From Myxococcales bacterium (GTDB lineage Bacteria; Myxococcota_A; Polyangia; Nannocystales; Nannocystaceae), in assembly GCA_020633335.1 (NCBI GenBank), contig JACKDU010000003.1, positions 62,001 to 126,000 of the forward strand: 64,000 nucleotides of DNA, given 5' to 3'. The notes beneath the pieces were generated by a model. That model was given only the letters and a program-made list of their open reading frames with translations, did not search any database and was not told the origin of the DNA. A program made the position numbers and the translations under genes. Of the stretch, positions 28,394-36,389 are shown piece after piece; the first letter of the stretch is position 1, and each line of letters starts with the position of its first letter.

Positions 28394-29548
28394 GTGGCCG
28401 AGCGCGCCGTCGACGTCCTTGTGATCGGGGCCGGACCCGCGGGCTCGGCCGCCGCGATCACGGCCGCCCGCGCGGGCGCGCGCGTCCTCGTCCTCGATCG
28501 CGCGACCTTCCCGCGGCCGAAGACCTGCGGCGACGCGCTCTCGAACCGCGGCGCCCTCCTGGTCGACGCGCTCGGCGGCGGCGCGGGGGCGATCACGACG
28601 CTGCCCCACGCGCGGGTCTCCGCGGCCGCGGCGATCCTCCCGGACGGCCGCCGGATCGGCCGCTCCTTCGGCGCGCGGCCGGGCTACATCGTCCCTCGCC
28701 TCGCCCTCGACGATCACCTGCGGCGACGGATCCCCGAGAGCGGCGCCGAGATTCGCGAGGGCGTCGCGGTCCGCCGCCTCGTCGTCGAGGCGGGTCGGGT
28801 GATCGGCGCGGCCTCGGATCACGACACCTGGCGGGCGTCGGCGGTGATCGCCGCCGACGGCCCCGGCTCGCTCGCCGAGGCTGCCCTCGGCCTCGCCCGC
28901 CCGGAGCCGCGGGCGATGGCCGTGGCGATCACCGCCTACTACGAGGGCGTCGACGCGGCCGACGCCCCCGAGGTCTCCGAGCACTACTTCGAGGCCGCGC
29001 TCCCCTGCGGCTACGGCTGGATCTTCCCGGCGGTCGAGGGGCGCGCCAACGTCGGCGTCTACCAGCGCCTCGATCACTTCCAGCGCGGCGGTCGGCGGCT
29101 GCCGGCGCTCCTCGACGACTTCGTCGCCGCCCACCCGGAGCGCTTCGCCGGCGCGTCGATCGTCGGTCGCCCGCGGAGCTGGTCGCTCCCCCTCGCGGTC
29201 GGCGGCCGGCCGCCGGCGGGGCCCGGCGTGCTCGCCTGCGGCGACGCCGGCTGCTTCGTCGATCCCCTCGCCGGCGAGGGGATCTGGCAGGCGCTGCACA
29301 CCGGGCGCCTCGCCGGCGAGCACGTCGTCCGGGCGCTCGCCCGCCGCGGCCTCGACGCGCGCGCGGCCCGGGCCTATCAGCGGGCATGCGCCCGGGCGAT
29401 CCTCTGGCCCTCGCGGGTGCGCCTCGGGATCCAGGAGGCGATGCGGGTGCTGGTGGCGAGCGGCGCCTACCGGAGGCCGCTGGTCCAGCGCGCGCTCACC
29501 TGGGGCTACGGCAGCGACGCGCTCGAGATCACCAAGGGCACCGGATAG
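28394..29548 (+). CDS. geranylgeranyl reductase family FAD-dependent oxidoreductase
   Basis: A 384-residue flavoprotein with VIGAGPAGSAAA for FAD binding, the family's KTCGDAL segment near residue 45, an AADGPGS motif, and CGDAGCFVDPLAGEGI near residue 285. Family members reduce isoprenoid double bonds (archaeal lipids, chlorophyll side chain, menaquinone or polyprenols), though some act on other substrates. The GTG start at 28394 has GAGGG four bases before it. It is divergent from two GT-C-like membrane proteins. A role in making reduced polyprenyl carriers for them is attractive but is inference. Confidence 0.85.
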   Translation: MAERAVDVLVIGAGPAGSAAAITAARAGARVLVLDRATFPRPKTCGDALSNRGALLVDALGGGAGAITTLPHARVSAAAAILPDGRRIGRSFGARPGYIVPRLALDDHLRRRIPESGAEIREGVAVRRLVVEAGRVIGAASDHDTWRASAVIAADGPGSLAEAALGLARPEPRAMAVAITAYYEGVDAADAPEVSEHYFEAALPCGYGWIFPAVEGRANVGVYQRLDHFQRGGRRLPALLDDFVAAHPERFAGASIVGRPRSWSLPLAVGGRPPAGPGVLACGDAGCFVDPLAGEGIWQALHTGRLAGEHVVRALARRGLDARAARAYQRACARAILWPSRVRLGIQEAMRVLVASGAYRRPLVQRALTWGYGSDALEITKGTG

Positions 29549-29609
29549 ACGAAGGGCGGCCGCCGTCGCCGGCGCCCGCCCCCCCTCGATCATCGCCGAG
29601 CGCGCCCCG

Positions 29610-31094
29610 CTACGGGAGCTTGTCGCCGAAGTCGCACATGATGAGGTTCGACGTGTAGCCCGGGTTGGTGATGTCGTTGTACCAGTTGATCACGCCGCCA
29701 GCGAGGAAGTCGTAGTACATCGACGCGGTGAGATCGTTGTCGCCGTTCGGCTCGGTGATGTTGGTCTTGTTGCCGACGTAGTAGGGGCCGTCGTCGCCGG
29801 CCCGCCAGGTCGTGCAGGCGACGCTGTTCATCGCCTTCTGCGAGCAGTTGGCCCCCTTCACCTTCGGGTAGATCCCGAGGATCCGCATGTAGTCCTTGTT
29901 GCCGGTGCCCATGATCATCGCGTTCATCGCGATGTCGTAGGCCGCGGCGACGTGCGCCGGGCTCCGCGGGATGAAGAGGTTCATCCCGTACTTGTCGCAC
30001 TCGGCCTCGGCCTGGACCGCGTTGAGCTGGGTGTTGCCCATGTTGCGCTTGAGGAACGAGTAGCCGCCGCCGTCGCTCGTCATGTCGCAGTACGCCTCGA
30101 AGGCGGTGATCCCGTCGGGGGCGACCGTGTAGAGGCCGTCGGCTGCGTTGTTGTCGTAGTCGTGGATCACCAGGCAGGTCTTGGCCGCCGAGCAGTCGCC
30201 GAGGCAGCCGTCCTTGATGTCGTCGTTGGCGTCGTCGCACTCCTCGGGGCCGTTCTTCTCGCCGTCGCCGCAGTAGGCCGCGAGCGTCGCGCAGTCGACC
30301 GCGCAGCCGCCGTACATCCCGTCGTTGACCCCGTCGTCGCAGACCTCGACGCCCTCCTGGATGATCGAGTCGCCGCAGGAGGCGGCCTTGCAGTCGTTGA
30401 GGCAGGCGTCGGTCTCGACGTCATTGGCGTCGTCGCACTCCTCGACGCCGTCCTGGGTGAAGCCGTCGCCGCAGCTCGCGGCCACGCAGGTGTTGAGGCA
30501 GGAGTCGGCGTTGTCGTCGTTGCCGTCGTCGCACTCCTCGCCGTCCTGAACCACCCCGTCGCCGCAGCCGGCGGGGGCGCAGGCGTTGGAGCACGCGTCG
30601 TCGTCGACGTCGTTGCCGTCGTCACAGCCCTCGGGGCCGTTGACCACGCCGTCGCCGCAGAACTCGCCGGGGCCCGAGCAGTCGGCGGCGCAGTAGCCGT
30701 AGGTGCCGTTGTCGGCCCCGTCGTCGCAGGTCTCGCCCGCGTCGACGTTGCCGTCGCCGCAGACGCCCCCGTCGGTGTCGGTCGGATCGACCGCGGTCGT
30801 CGACGAGTCGGTCGCGGTCCCGTCGGTGGTCGTCGAGCCCGTCGCCGAGTCGCTCATGCCGCTCGCGCCGGTGGTCTCGGTGGCGCCGCTGGTCGAGAGG
30901 GTGGTCGAGGTCGAGGTCGAGGTCGAGCTCGCGGTCGCGGAGTCGCCGGTGGTCGAGCCCGAGTCGGTGGTCCCGGTGTCATCTCCGCCAGCGCAGCCCG
31001 CCGCCAGGAGGGCGGCGCCGAGGAGCGGTGCGAGCGCGCGGCGCCCAAGGGTCAGCATCGGCAAGCGAGTCGTCATGAATTCCACAGCCATCAT
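29610..31094 (-). CDS. lipoprotein with six Cys-rich DUF4215-type repeats and a fibrinogen-like C-terminal domain
   Basis: A 494-residue protein with lipobox AAGC and an 80-residue Ser/Thr linker. Six repeats of CGDG...(E/C)CDDGxxxxxDxC follow (about residues 110-315), as in myxobacterial disulphide repeats, which may bind Ca through their Asp clusters. The C-terminus starts with a fibrinogen-like signature (CLVIHDYD, DGLYTV, FEAYCDMTSDGGGY). It then departs from fibrinogen but keeps paired cysteines. The start at 31094 has GGAGG five bases upstream. It is probably exposed on the outer membrane for adhesion or recognition. The exact ligand is unknown. Confidence 0.85.
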   Translation of the reverse strand: MMAVEFMTTRLPMLTLGRRALAPLLGAALLAAGCAGGDDTGTTDSGSTTGDSATASSTSTSTSTTLSTSGATETTGASGMSDSATGSTTTDGTATDSSTTAVDPTDTDGGVCGDGNVDAGETCDDGADNGTYGYCAADCSGPGEFCGDGVVNGPEGCDDGNDVDDDACSNACAPAGCGDGVVQDGEECDDGNDDNADSCLNTCVAASCGDGFTQDGVEECDDANDVETDACLNDCKAASCGDSIIQEGVEVCDDGVNDGMYGGCAVDCATLAAYCGDGEKNGPEECDDANDDIKDGCLGDCSAAKTCLVIHDYDNNAADGLYTVAPDGITAFEAYCDMTSDGGGYSFLKRNMGNTQLNAVQAEAECDKYGMNLFIPRSPAHVAAAYDIAMNAMIMGTGNKDYMRILGIYPKVKGANCSQKAMNSVACTTWRAGDDGPYYVGNKTNITEPNGDNDLTASMYYDFLAGGVINWYNDITNPGYTSNLIMCDFGDKLP

Positions 31095-31275
31095 CTATCC
31101 TCCCCATCCGGGTATTCGCCGACGTTAACACGGCGCTGGGGGGGAGAGACCACGCGGGGGTCCTCGCGTCGCCAATCTTGGCGGAGGTCGTCGCAGATCC
31201 GGCCGGCCGGCCCTGCGCGATCCTGTCCCCATGGACAGGTCCGCGAAGGCGCCTCGCTCGCGCCCGCGCGGGCCC

Positions 31276-32136
31276 TCACTCGCCGGTGAGGAGCGACCAG
31301 AGGCGCGCGCCGGCGCTCGACACCGGGAGGTCGCGGCGGCGGATCGCGGCGTAGCGGAGGCGCGGGAGCTCGGGGAGCGGGAGGCCGACGAGCTCCCGCG
31401 GCAGGCGGCAGAAGTCGTTGACGATCGCCAGGCCGACACCGAGGCGGCAGAGCTGGATCATCAGCGCCCACCCCGTGGCCTCGACCGCGACCTCCCAGGG
31501 GATCCCGCGCTCGGCCAGCGCGGCCGCGAGCGCCCGCCGATGGGGTCGCTCGGCCGGCGGGACGATCAGCGCCTCGCCGGCGAGATCGCGGAGGCGGAGG
31601 CGGCTGCGCTCGGCGAGCGGATGGGCGCGCGGGAGCACGAGCATCTGGCCGACCTCGGCGATCGGCGCGGCCTCGATCCCCGCCGGCGGATCGCCGAGCG
31701 GGAGGACCCCGAGGTCCGCGATCCCCTCGGCGACCGCCCGCAGGGTCCCGTCGGCGTCGCCCACCCGGAGCTGGAGGCGGCCCTTGTCGGGGTGACGGAA
31801 GCGGCGGAGCGCCGGCCCGAGGAGGTAGAGGTAGGCGCCCTCGCCGGCCTGGAGGACCACCGGCGCGTCGGCCCGCGGCCCCCGGAGATCGGCCAGGATC
31901 GCGCGCTCGCGGAGGCGGAGCTCGCGGCCGAAGGCGGCGAGGCGGCGGCCGGCCTCGCTGAGCTCGAGGTTGCGCCCCTGGCGGTGGTAGAGGGGCGCGC
32001 CGACGAGCTCCTGGAGCCGGCGGATCTGCCCGTGGAGCGCCGGCTGCGAGAGGTGGCGCGCGCGCGCGGCGTGGGTGAAGTTGAGGTGGTCGGCGAAGTC
32101 GACGAAGGCGTCCACCCACTCGAGGTTGAGCTCCAT
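31276..32136 (-). CDS. LysR-family transcriptional regulator
   Basis: A 286-residue protein. The N-terminal helix-turn-helix reads DFADHLNFTHAARARHLSQPALHGQIRRL, and the effector domain covers about 90-285. It is divergent from kptA with a 97-base gap holding a textbook LysR box (CTATCG-N7-CGATAG). kptA is therefore its most likely target, together with its own promoter. Confidence 0.93.
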   Translation of the reverse strand: MELNLEWVDAFVDFADHLNFTHAARARHLSQPALHGQIRRLQELVGAPLYHRQGRNLELSEAGRRLAAFGRELRLRERAILADLRGPRADAPVVLQAGEGAYLYLLGPALRRFRHPDKGRLQLRVGDADGTLRAVAEGIADLGVLPLGDPPAGIEAAPIAEVGQMLVLPRAHPLAERSRLRLRDLAGEALIVPPAERPHRRALAAALAERGIPWEVAVEATGWALMIQLCRLGVGLAIVNDFCRLPRELVGLPLPELPRLRYAAIRRRDLPVSSAGARLWSLLTGE

Positions 32137-32143
32137 CCCCCAA

Positions 32144-32162
32144 CTATCGCACGGCCCGATAG
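32144..32162. promoter_or_regulatory. LysR box between lysR and kptA
   Basis: CTATCG (32144-32149), 7 bases, CGATAG (32157-32162): a perfect dyad with the T-N11-A signature of LysR regulators. It sits next to the lysR start codon and just upstream of a TATGAT -10-like hexamer for kptA. A related CTATC/GATAG pair spans 32164-32192. Confidence 0.6.
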
Positions 32163-32174
32163 CCTATCCGAACC

Positions 32175-32180
32175 TATGAT
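32175..32180 (+). promoter_or_regulatory. -10-like hexamer of kptA
   Basis: TATGAT matches five of six consensus positions. No -35 is visible at the right distance. The LysR box ends 12 bases upstream, as expected for an activator-dependent promoter. Confidence 0.45.
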
Positions 32181-32233
32181 TTCCCGAGATAGCTCGGCGC
32201 TCCCATCATCCCCGGCGAAAGAGAGATAGAGAG

Positions 32234-32851
32234 ATGAACATGAGCAAGAAGCAGACCCGCCAGAGCAAGCGCCTCTCGTGGCTCCTCCGCCACGGCGCGC
32301 CTGAGGCCGGTCTGGCGATGGACCCCGCCGGCTGGATGTCGGTCGCGGAGGTCCTCCGCTACCTCGGGATGAGCCGGGGCGACCTCGACGAGGTCGTCCG
32401 CACCAACAACAAGCGCCGGATCCAGGTCGAGGGCGCGCGCGTGCGCTGCTGCCAGGGGCACTCGACCGCCTCCGGGGTCTCGGCCGAGGCCCTCGAGGCG
32501 AGCTGGCGGCCCTACGCCGGCGAGGCGCTGGTCTGGCACGGGACCGCGGTCGACGCGGTCGCCTCGATCGCCGAGGAGGGGATCAAGCCGCAGGCCCGCA
32601 CCCACGTCCACCTCGCGCCGACCACCGGCTCGGTCGTCGGCAAGCGGGCCCAGGTCGAGGTGATGCTCGGCGCCGATCCGGGGCTGATGGCGGCCGCCGG
32701 CGAGCCGATCTTCGTCGCCCAGAACGGGGTGATCCTCGCCCGCCGGGTGCCGGCGAGCTGCGTCGTCGAGATCCGGGCGATGACCGCCTACGCCCGGACC
32801 AAGGAGCGCGAGCTCGGGGGGCTCTTCCCCGGCGCCCGGCGCTCGGCGTGA
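32234..32851 (+). CDS. kptA: RNA 2'-phosphotransferase KptA/Tpt1
   Basis: A 205-residue NAD-dependent enzyme that moves an internal RNA 2'-phosphate to ADP-ribose; some members ADP-ribosylate RNA ends. The family's R-H-R-R signature is present: R19 in SWLLRH, the His in VWHGT, the Arg in the KPQARTHVHLA stretch, and the Arg in VVGKRAQVEV. The length matches bacterial KptA. Start ATG 32234 (a second ATG is at 32240) follows a purine-rich AGAGAGATAGAGAG. It is divergent from a LysR regulator. The archease-rtcB pair lies about 30 kb away. Confidence 0.94.
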   Translation: MNMSKKQTRQSKRLSWLLRHGAPEAGLAMDPAGWMSVAEVLRYLGMSRGDLDEVVRTNNKRRIQVEGARVRCCQGHSTASGVSAEALEASWRPYAGEALVWHGTAVDAVASIAEEGIKPQARTHVHLAPTTGSVVGKRAQVEVMLGADPGLMAAAGEPIFVAQNGVILARRVPASCVVEIRAMTAYARTKERELGGLFPGARRSA

Positions 32852-32876
32852 GCTGACCGAAGGGTCATGTACAAGG

Positions 32877-32907
32877 AGGGGCGTCGTCCGTCGCGGGCGA
32901 CGCCCCT
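32877..32907. terminator. bidirectional terminator-like hairpin
   Basis: AGGGGCGTCG and CGACGCCCCT form a perfect 10-bp stem with an 11-base loop in the gap between convergent kptA and the lipoprotein gene ending at 32919. No U-tract follows, apart from a short TTCG. Confidence 0.6.
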
Positions 32908-32918
32908 TCGTCGCGAGA

Positions 32919-33734
32919 CTAGAACATGCAGACCGCCTGGACCTGGGTCGCCTCGTCGAGGCAGGTCACCGGGTTCTGCAGGTTGTCGCAGTCGAGGGCG
33001 CCGAGGCAGGCGTAGTAGGCCTCGAGCGCGACGCCGCAGGCGGGATCCTGGCCGTTGCCGAAGTGATAGCCGAGGCTGCAATCGTCGAGGCAGGTCGGCT
33101 CCGCGAGCTTGCACTCCTCCGCCTTGGTGCAGTAGTCCGTGCAGAATTGCGGGGTCTCCTCCTCGAGGAGGCAGGCCGGCGGGTCGCCGTTGACCTTGGC
33201 GGCCGCGTCGTCGCAGGGGCTCGGCATGTCGTTGAGGAGGGCGCCGAGCTCGAGGCACTCGAGGCCGTTCGCGCAGCCGAAGAAGTCGTCGATCGCGGCC
33301 CCGCAGACCGGACCGAAGCCGTGGTAGAGGCCGCCGATGTCGTCGCACTCGCCGAGGCAGGCGGGATCCGGCGGGGCGCCGCACTCGACGAGGTGGGCGC
33401 AGAAGGCCTCGCAGAGCGGGTTGTCGATCCCGCCCGTGGTCGTCGGGTCGCCGGTGGACGAGGTCGTCAGGTCGCCGGTGGACGAGGTCGTCGGGTCGCC
33501 GCTCGTCGAGGTCGAGGTCGAGGTCGAGGCCGAGTCCGAGTCGCCGCCCGAGGTGGCGCCGGTGGTCGAGGTCGAGGTGGTCTCGCTCGAGCTCGTGCCG
33601 GTGCTGCCGCTCGAGGTCGTCGCGGTCGCCGACCCCGTCGACGCGTCGTCGCCGCTGCAGGCGGCGAGGGCGAGGACGAGAGGGAGGACGAGAGGGAGGA
33701 CGAGAGGGGGGAGCTTCGCGCGCGTCAGGTGCAT
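32919..33734 (-). CDS. lipoprotein with duplicated Cys-rich module
   Basis: A 271-residue protein. The signal peptide has a repeated LPLV core (12-base DNA repeats) and lipobox LAAC, followed by a Ser/Thr/Gly linker with repeated DPTTSSTGD units. Two homologous Cys-rich modules then follow (about residues 110-190 and 195-270). Each starts FCxxYC/FCAHL, with a C-x3-C pair, a CG-x(A/G)A segment and a terminal Cys. ATG 33734 was chosen over upstream codons because it gives a compact signal peptide with GGAGA upstream. It is probably a surface lipoprotein; function unknown. Confidence 0.8.
   Translation of the reverse strand: MHLTRAKLPPLVLPLVLPLVLALAACSGDDASTGSATATTSSGSTGTSSSETTSTSTTGATSGGDSDSASTSTSTSTSGDPTTSSTGDLTTSSTGDPTTTGGIDNPLCEAFCAHLVECGAPPDPACLGECDDIGGLYHGFGPVCGAAIDDFFGCANGLECLELGALLNDMPSPCDDAAAKVNGDPPACLLEEETPQFCTDYCTKAEECKLAEPTCLDDCSLGYHFGNGQDPACGVALEAYYACLGALDCDNLQNPVTCLDEATQVQAVCMF
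33675..33710. repeat. 12-base tandem repeat encoding a signal-peptide core
   Basis: Three copies of GACGAGAGGGAG (the last ends GGG). On the minus strand they encode the LPLV repeats of the lipoprotein signal peptide. Confidence 0.85.
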
Positions 33735-33886
33735 GAGCAGGTCTCCAAGATCCCCGAGGATAGCGCGCGTCCCCGCCGGCCCCGCGGCTCGCGGCCTGCG
33801 CGGCGATCTGGGCGACATCCGAGGCGCGATGCGGCGCATCGTCGCAGGGTGCTCGTGCGCCGCCGCAGCGGCCTACCTTCGATCCC

Positions 33887-34378
33887 GTGATTCGGCTGCA
33901 CTCTCTCTTGCTCGCTCCCGCGCTCGTCGCCCTCGCGCTCGTCGCCCCCGCCTGCGCGGGCGACGACAGCGGCGGGACCCACGACACCCACGGCACCGAC
34001 ACCGGCACCGACACCGGCGGCGCCGAGGTCGACACCTACAGCGACGGGCTGATGAAGACCAGCGCGAACGGTCACTTCATGATCGCGCTGACCAGCGACC
34101 CGGGCCCGCCGGTCAAGGGCGACAACACCTGGACGCTGGTGATCACCGATCACGAGGGCGCGGACCTCGAGGGCGGGACGGTCGTCGTCACCCCATGGAT
34201 GCCGGCCCACGGCCACGGCTCGACCAACACGGCCGTGGTCTCCGACATGGGCGGCGGCGCCTACGAGGCGACCCCGGTGACCCTGCAGATGGCGGGCACC
34301 TGGGACACGACGATCGAGATCAGCGGGAACGGGATGACGGACGAGGTCCACTTCGTCTTCGAAATCCCCGAGGCCTAG
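33887..34378 (+). CDS. YtkA-like domain lipoprotein
   Basis: A 163-residue protein with GTG start, signal peptide and lipobox PACAG, then a His/Asp/Gly/Thr linker. A single beta-sandwich follows (WTLVITDHEGADLEGG, then a WMPAHGHGS motif and a MAGTWDTTIEI strand). MP-x-HGH is typical of YtkA/FixH-like domains, which have been linked to metal (copper) handling and to respiratory assembly. No metal genes are adjacent. TACCTT lies 7 bases before the GTG. Confidence 0.8.
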   Translation: MIRLHSLLLAPALVALALVAPACAGDDSGGTHDTHGTDTGTDTGGAEVDTYSDGLMKTSANGHFMIALTSDPGPPVKGDNTWTLVITDHEGADLEGGTVVVTPWMPAHGHGSTNTAVVSDMGGGAYEATPVTLQMAGTWDTTIEISGNGMTDEVHFVFEIPEA

Positions 34379-34484
34379 CCAGGCCCGGCACGCGCTCTCG
34401 CGGGTGCGCAGCCCCGTGCGCCGTCGCGGCTCGCGCGGGCTCCATCTGCAATTTCGGGTGGCCGCGCGCTGTGATCCTTTTGGC

Positions 34485-34525
34485 TTGACCGAGATCGCGC
34501 AGGGGAGCAATAGATCGTCCCCTGC
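34485..34525 (+). promoter_or_regulatory. putative glgP promoter with overlapping operator-like dyad
   Basis: TTGACC (34485-34490) could be a -35 box. The dyad GCAGGGGA-N11-TCCCCTGC (34499-34525) covers the region where the -10 (near CAATAG, 34508) would fall, so a bound regulator could block polymerase. Confidence 0.35.
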
Positions 34526-34532
34526 CGAGGAT

Positions 34533-34552
34533 GGCCACGCGATCGCGTGGCC
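34533..34552. promoter_or_regulatory. 20-base perfect palindrome in the glgP leader
   Basis: GGCCACGCGATCGCGTGGCC lies 32 bases upstream of the phosphorylase ATG and is followed by TCGTCGTTT. It could form a leader hairpin (attenuator-like) or be a protein site. Confidence 0.4.
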
Positions 34553-34583
34553 TCGTCGTTTCCGGCCTCCGAAAGGAACCCGC

Positions 34584-36299
34584 ATGAACCCGCTCCACAC
34601 CACCCCCAGCCCAAAAGTCGCCTACTTCTGCATGGAGTTCGGCCTCAGCAACGACATCCCGACCTACAGCGGGGGCCTCGGGATGCTCGCGGGCGACACC
34701 CTGCGGGCGGCCGCCGATCTCGGCGTGCCGATGGTCGGCGTGGCGCTCCTCTACCGGAAGGGCTACTTCAAGCAGGAGATCGCCGAGGGCAAGCAGGTCG
34801 AGGCCGACGTCCACTGGTGGCCCGAGCAGTACCTCAAGTGCCTCGACGCCCGCGTCGAGGTCGAGATCGAGGGGCGCACCGTCCTCCTCCAGGTCTGGCG
34901 GACGGTGATCGAGGGGATCGACGGCCACGAGGTCCCGGTCTACCTCCTCGACTCCGACATCGAGGGCAACAGCGACGAGGACCGTCGGATCACCGACTCC
35001 CTCTACCTCGGCGACGAGCGCTACCGTTTGATGCAGGAGATCGTCCTCGGGATGGGTGGCCGGCGGATCCTCGCGGCCATCGGCTTCGAGCCCGACATCT
35101 TCCACATGAACGAGGGCCACTCGAGCCTCCTCGCGCTCGACCTCCTCCGCGACGAGCTCGCCGAGGCGGGCGGCTTCGAGGCCGACGAGGCGGCCTTCCT
35201 CGCCGCTGTCGACAAGGTCAAGAAGCGCTGCGTCTTCACCACCCACACGCCGGTGCCGGCGGGCCACGATCGCTTCCCGAAGTCGCTGGCGACCAAGCTC
35301 CTCGGCGAGGCCTGGATCACCTTCTACTCCCGCCTCCCGGGCCTCCACACCGCCGAGCTCAACATGAGCATCCTCGGCCTCGAGCTCTCGGGCTACGTCT
35401 TCGGGGTCGCGCAGCGCCACGGCGAGGTCTCCCGCGGGATGTTCCCCGGCCGCGAGATCCACGCGATCACCAACGGCATCCACTCGGTCACCTGGACCGG
35501 CCCGTCGATGGCCGCGCTCTTCGACCGCCACATCCCCCACTGGCGGCGCCACAACTACGCGCTCCGCCTCGCCCAGTCGATCCCCCTCGAGGAGATCCAG
35601 GCCGCCCACGCGGTCGCCAAGCGGACGCTCATCGACGAGGCCAACAGCCACGGCTACGAGCTCAGCGAGGATCTCTTCACGATCGGCTTCGCCCGGCGCT
35701 CGACCTCCTACAAGCGGCCGCTCCTCCTCCTCCGCGACATCCGCCGCCTCTGCGACATCGCCAGCCGCTGGGGGACCCTCCAGGTGGTCTACGCCGGCAA
35801 GTCGCACCCCCGCGATCACGAGGGCAAGCGGCTCATCGAGTCGGTGCTCCGCCTCCAGCAGGAGCTCCACCCCCACGTCCGCCTCGCCTTCATCCCGGGC
35901 TACAACATGAACCTCGGGCTGAAGATGGTCAGCGGCGTCGACATCTGGCTGAACACGCCGATGGCCCCGCTCGAGGCCTCGGGGACCAGCGGGATGAAGG
36001 CCGCGCACAACGGCGTGCCGAGCCTCAGCGTCCGCGACGGCTGGTGGTGCGAGGGCTACATCGAGGGCTACACCGGCTGGGCGATCGATCCGACCCACCA
36101 CGCCGGCGAGGAGGCCAACGACGCCGACGCGAGCCAGCTCTACCGCCTCCTCGACGAGGAGATCCTGCCGCTCTACCGCCGCGACCCCAAGGGCTGGGCC
36201 GAGGTGATGCGCAACGCGATCGCGATCAACGGCTCGTACTTCAACGTCGAGCGGATGGTCGGCGAGTACCTGACGCGGGCCTACGCAGGCGCGCGCTAG
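34584..36299 (+). CDS. glgP: alpha-glucan phosphorylase (GT35, short form)
   Basis: A 571-residue member of the short glucan phosphorylases, which use pyridoxal phosphate to release glucose-1-phosphate from glycogen or maltodextrin. Visible motifs are YFCMEFGL and YSGGLGMLAGD at the N-terminus, HMNEGHSS (about residue 175), FTTHTPVPAGHD, and a C-terminal EASGTSGMKAAHNGV with the PLP-region Lys. The short length is normal for this subgroup. ATG 34584 follows GAAAGGA. It has no signal peptide and so is cytoplasmic, the natural recipient of dextrins made by the surface amylases at 10-18 kb. Confidence 0.93.
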   Translation: MNPLHTTPSPKVAYFCMEFGLSNDIPTYSGGLGMLAGDTLRAAADLGVPMVGVALLYRKGYFKQEIAEGKQVEADVHWWPEQYLKCLDARVEVEIEGRTVLLQVWRTVIEGIDGHEVPVYLLDSDIEGNSDEDRRITDSLYLGDERYRLMQEIVLGMGGRRILAAIGFEPDIFHMNEGHSSLLALDLLRDELAEAGGFEADEAAFLAAVDKVKKRCVFTTHTPVPAGHDRFPKSLATKLLGEAWITFYSRLPGLHTAELNMSILGLELSGYVFGVAQRHGEVSRGMFPGREIHAITNGIHSVTWTGPSMAALFDRHIPHWRRHNYALRLAQSIPLEEIQAAHAVAKRTLIDEANSHGYELSEDLFTIGFARRSTSYKRPLLLLRDIRRLCDIASRWGTLQVVYAGKSHPRDHEGKRLIESVLRLQQELHPHVRLAFIPGYNMNLGLKMVSGVDIWLNTPMAPLEASGTSGMKAAHNGVPSLSVRDGWWCEGYIEGYTGWAIDPTHHAGEEANDADASQLYRLLDEEILPLYRRDPKGWAEVMRNAIAINGSYFNVERMVGEYLTRAYAGAR

Positions 36300-36307
36300 C
36301 GCGGGCG

Positions 36308-36364
36308 CGCTCGTTCGAACGAGCGACGGCGGCGCGGCCCCGATGGGCCTCGCCGCCGCCGTCG
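36308..36364 (+). terminator. double hairpin downstream of glgP
   Basis: A perfect 18-base palindrome CGCTCGTTCGAACGAGCG (36308-36325) is followed at once by CGACGGCGGCG...CGCCGCCGTCG (36325-36364), which has an inner GGCCC/GGGCC pair. It is placed between the glgP stop and the convergent small membrane protein gene. Confidence 0.6.
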
Positions 36365-36389
36365 TTCTGGGGGTCTGCGGGGCCCTGGG

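Noticed and set aside
29549..29609. GC-rich inverted repeat between the GGR-family gene and the Cys-rich lipoprotein gene
   Set aside because: The stem is interrupted and short, and I could not define a convincing terminator.
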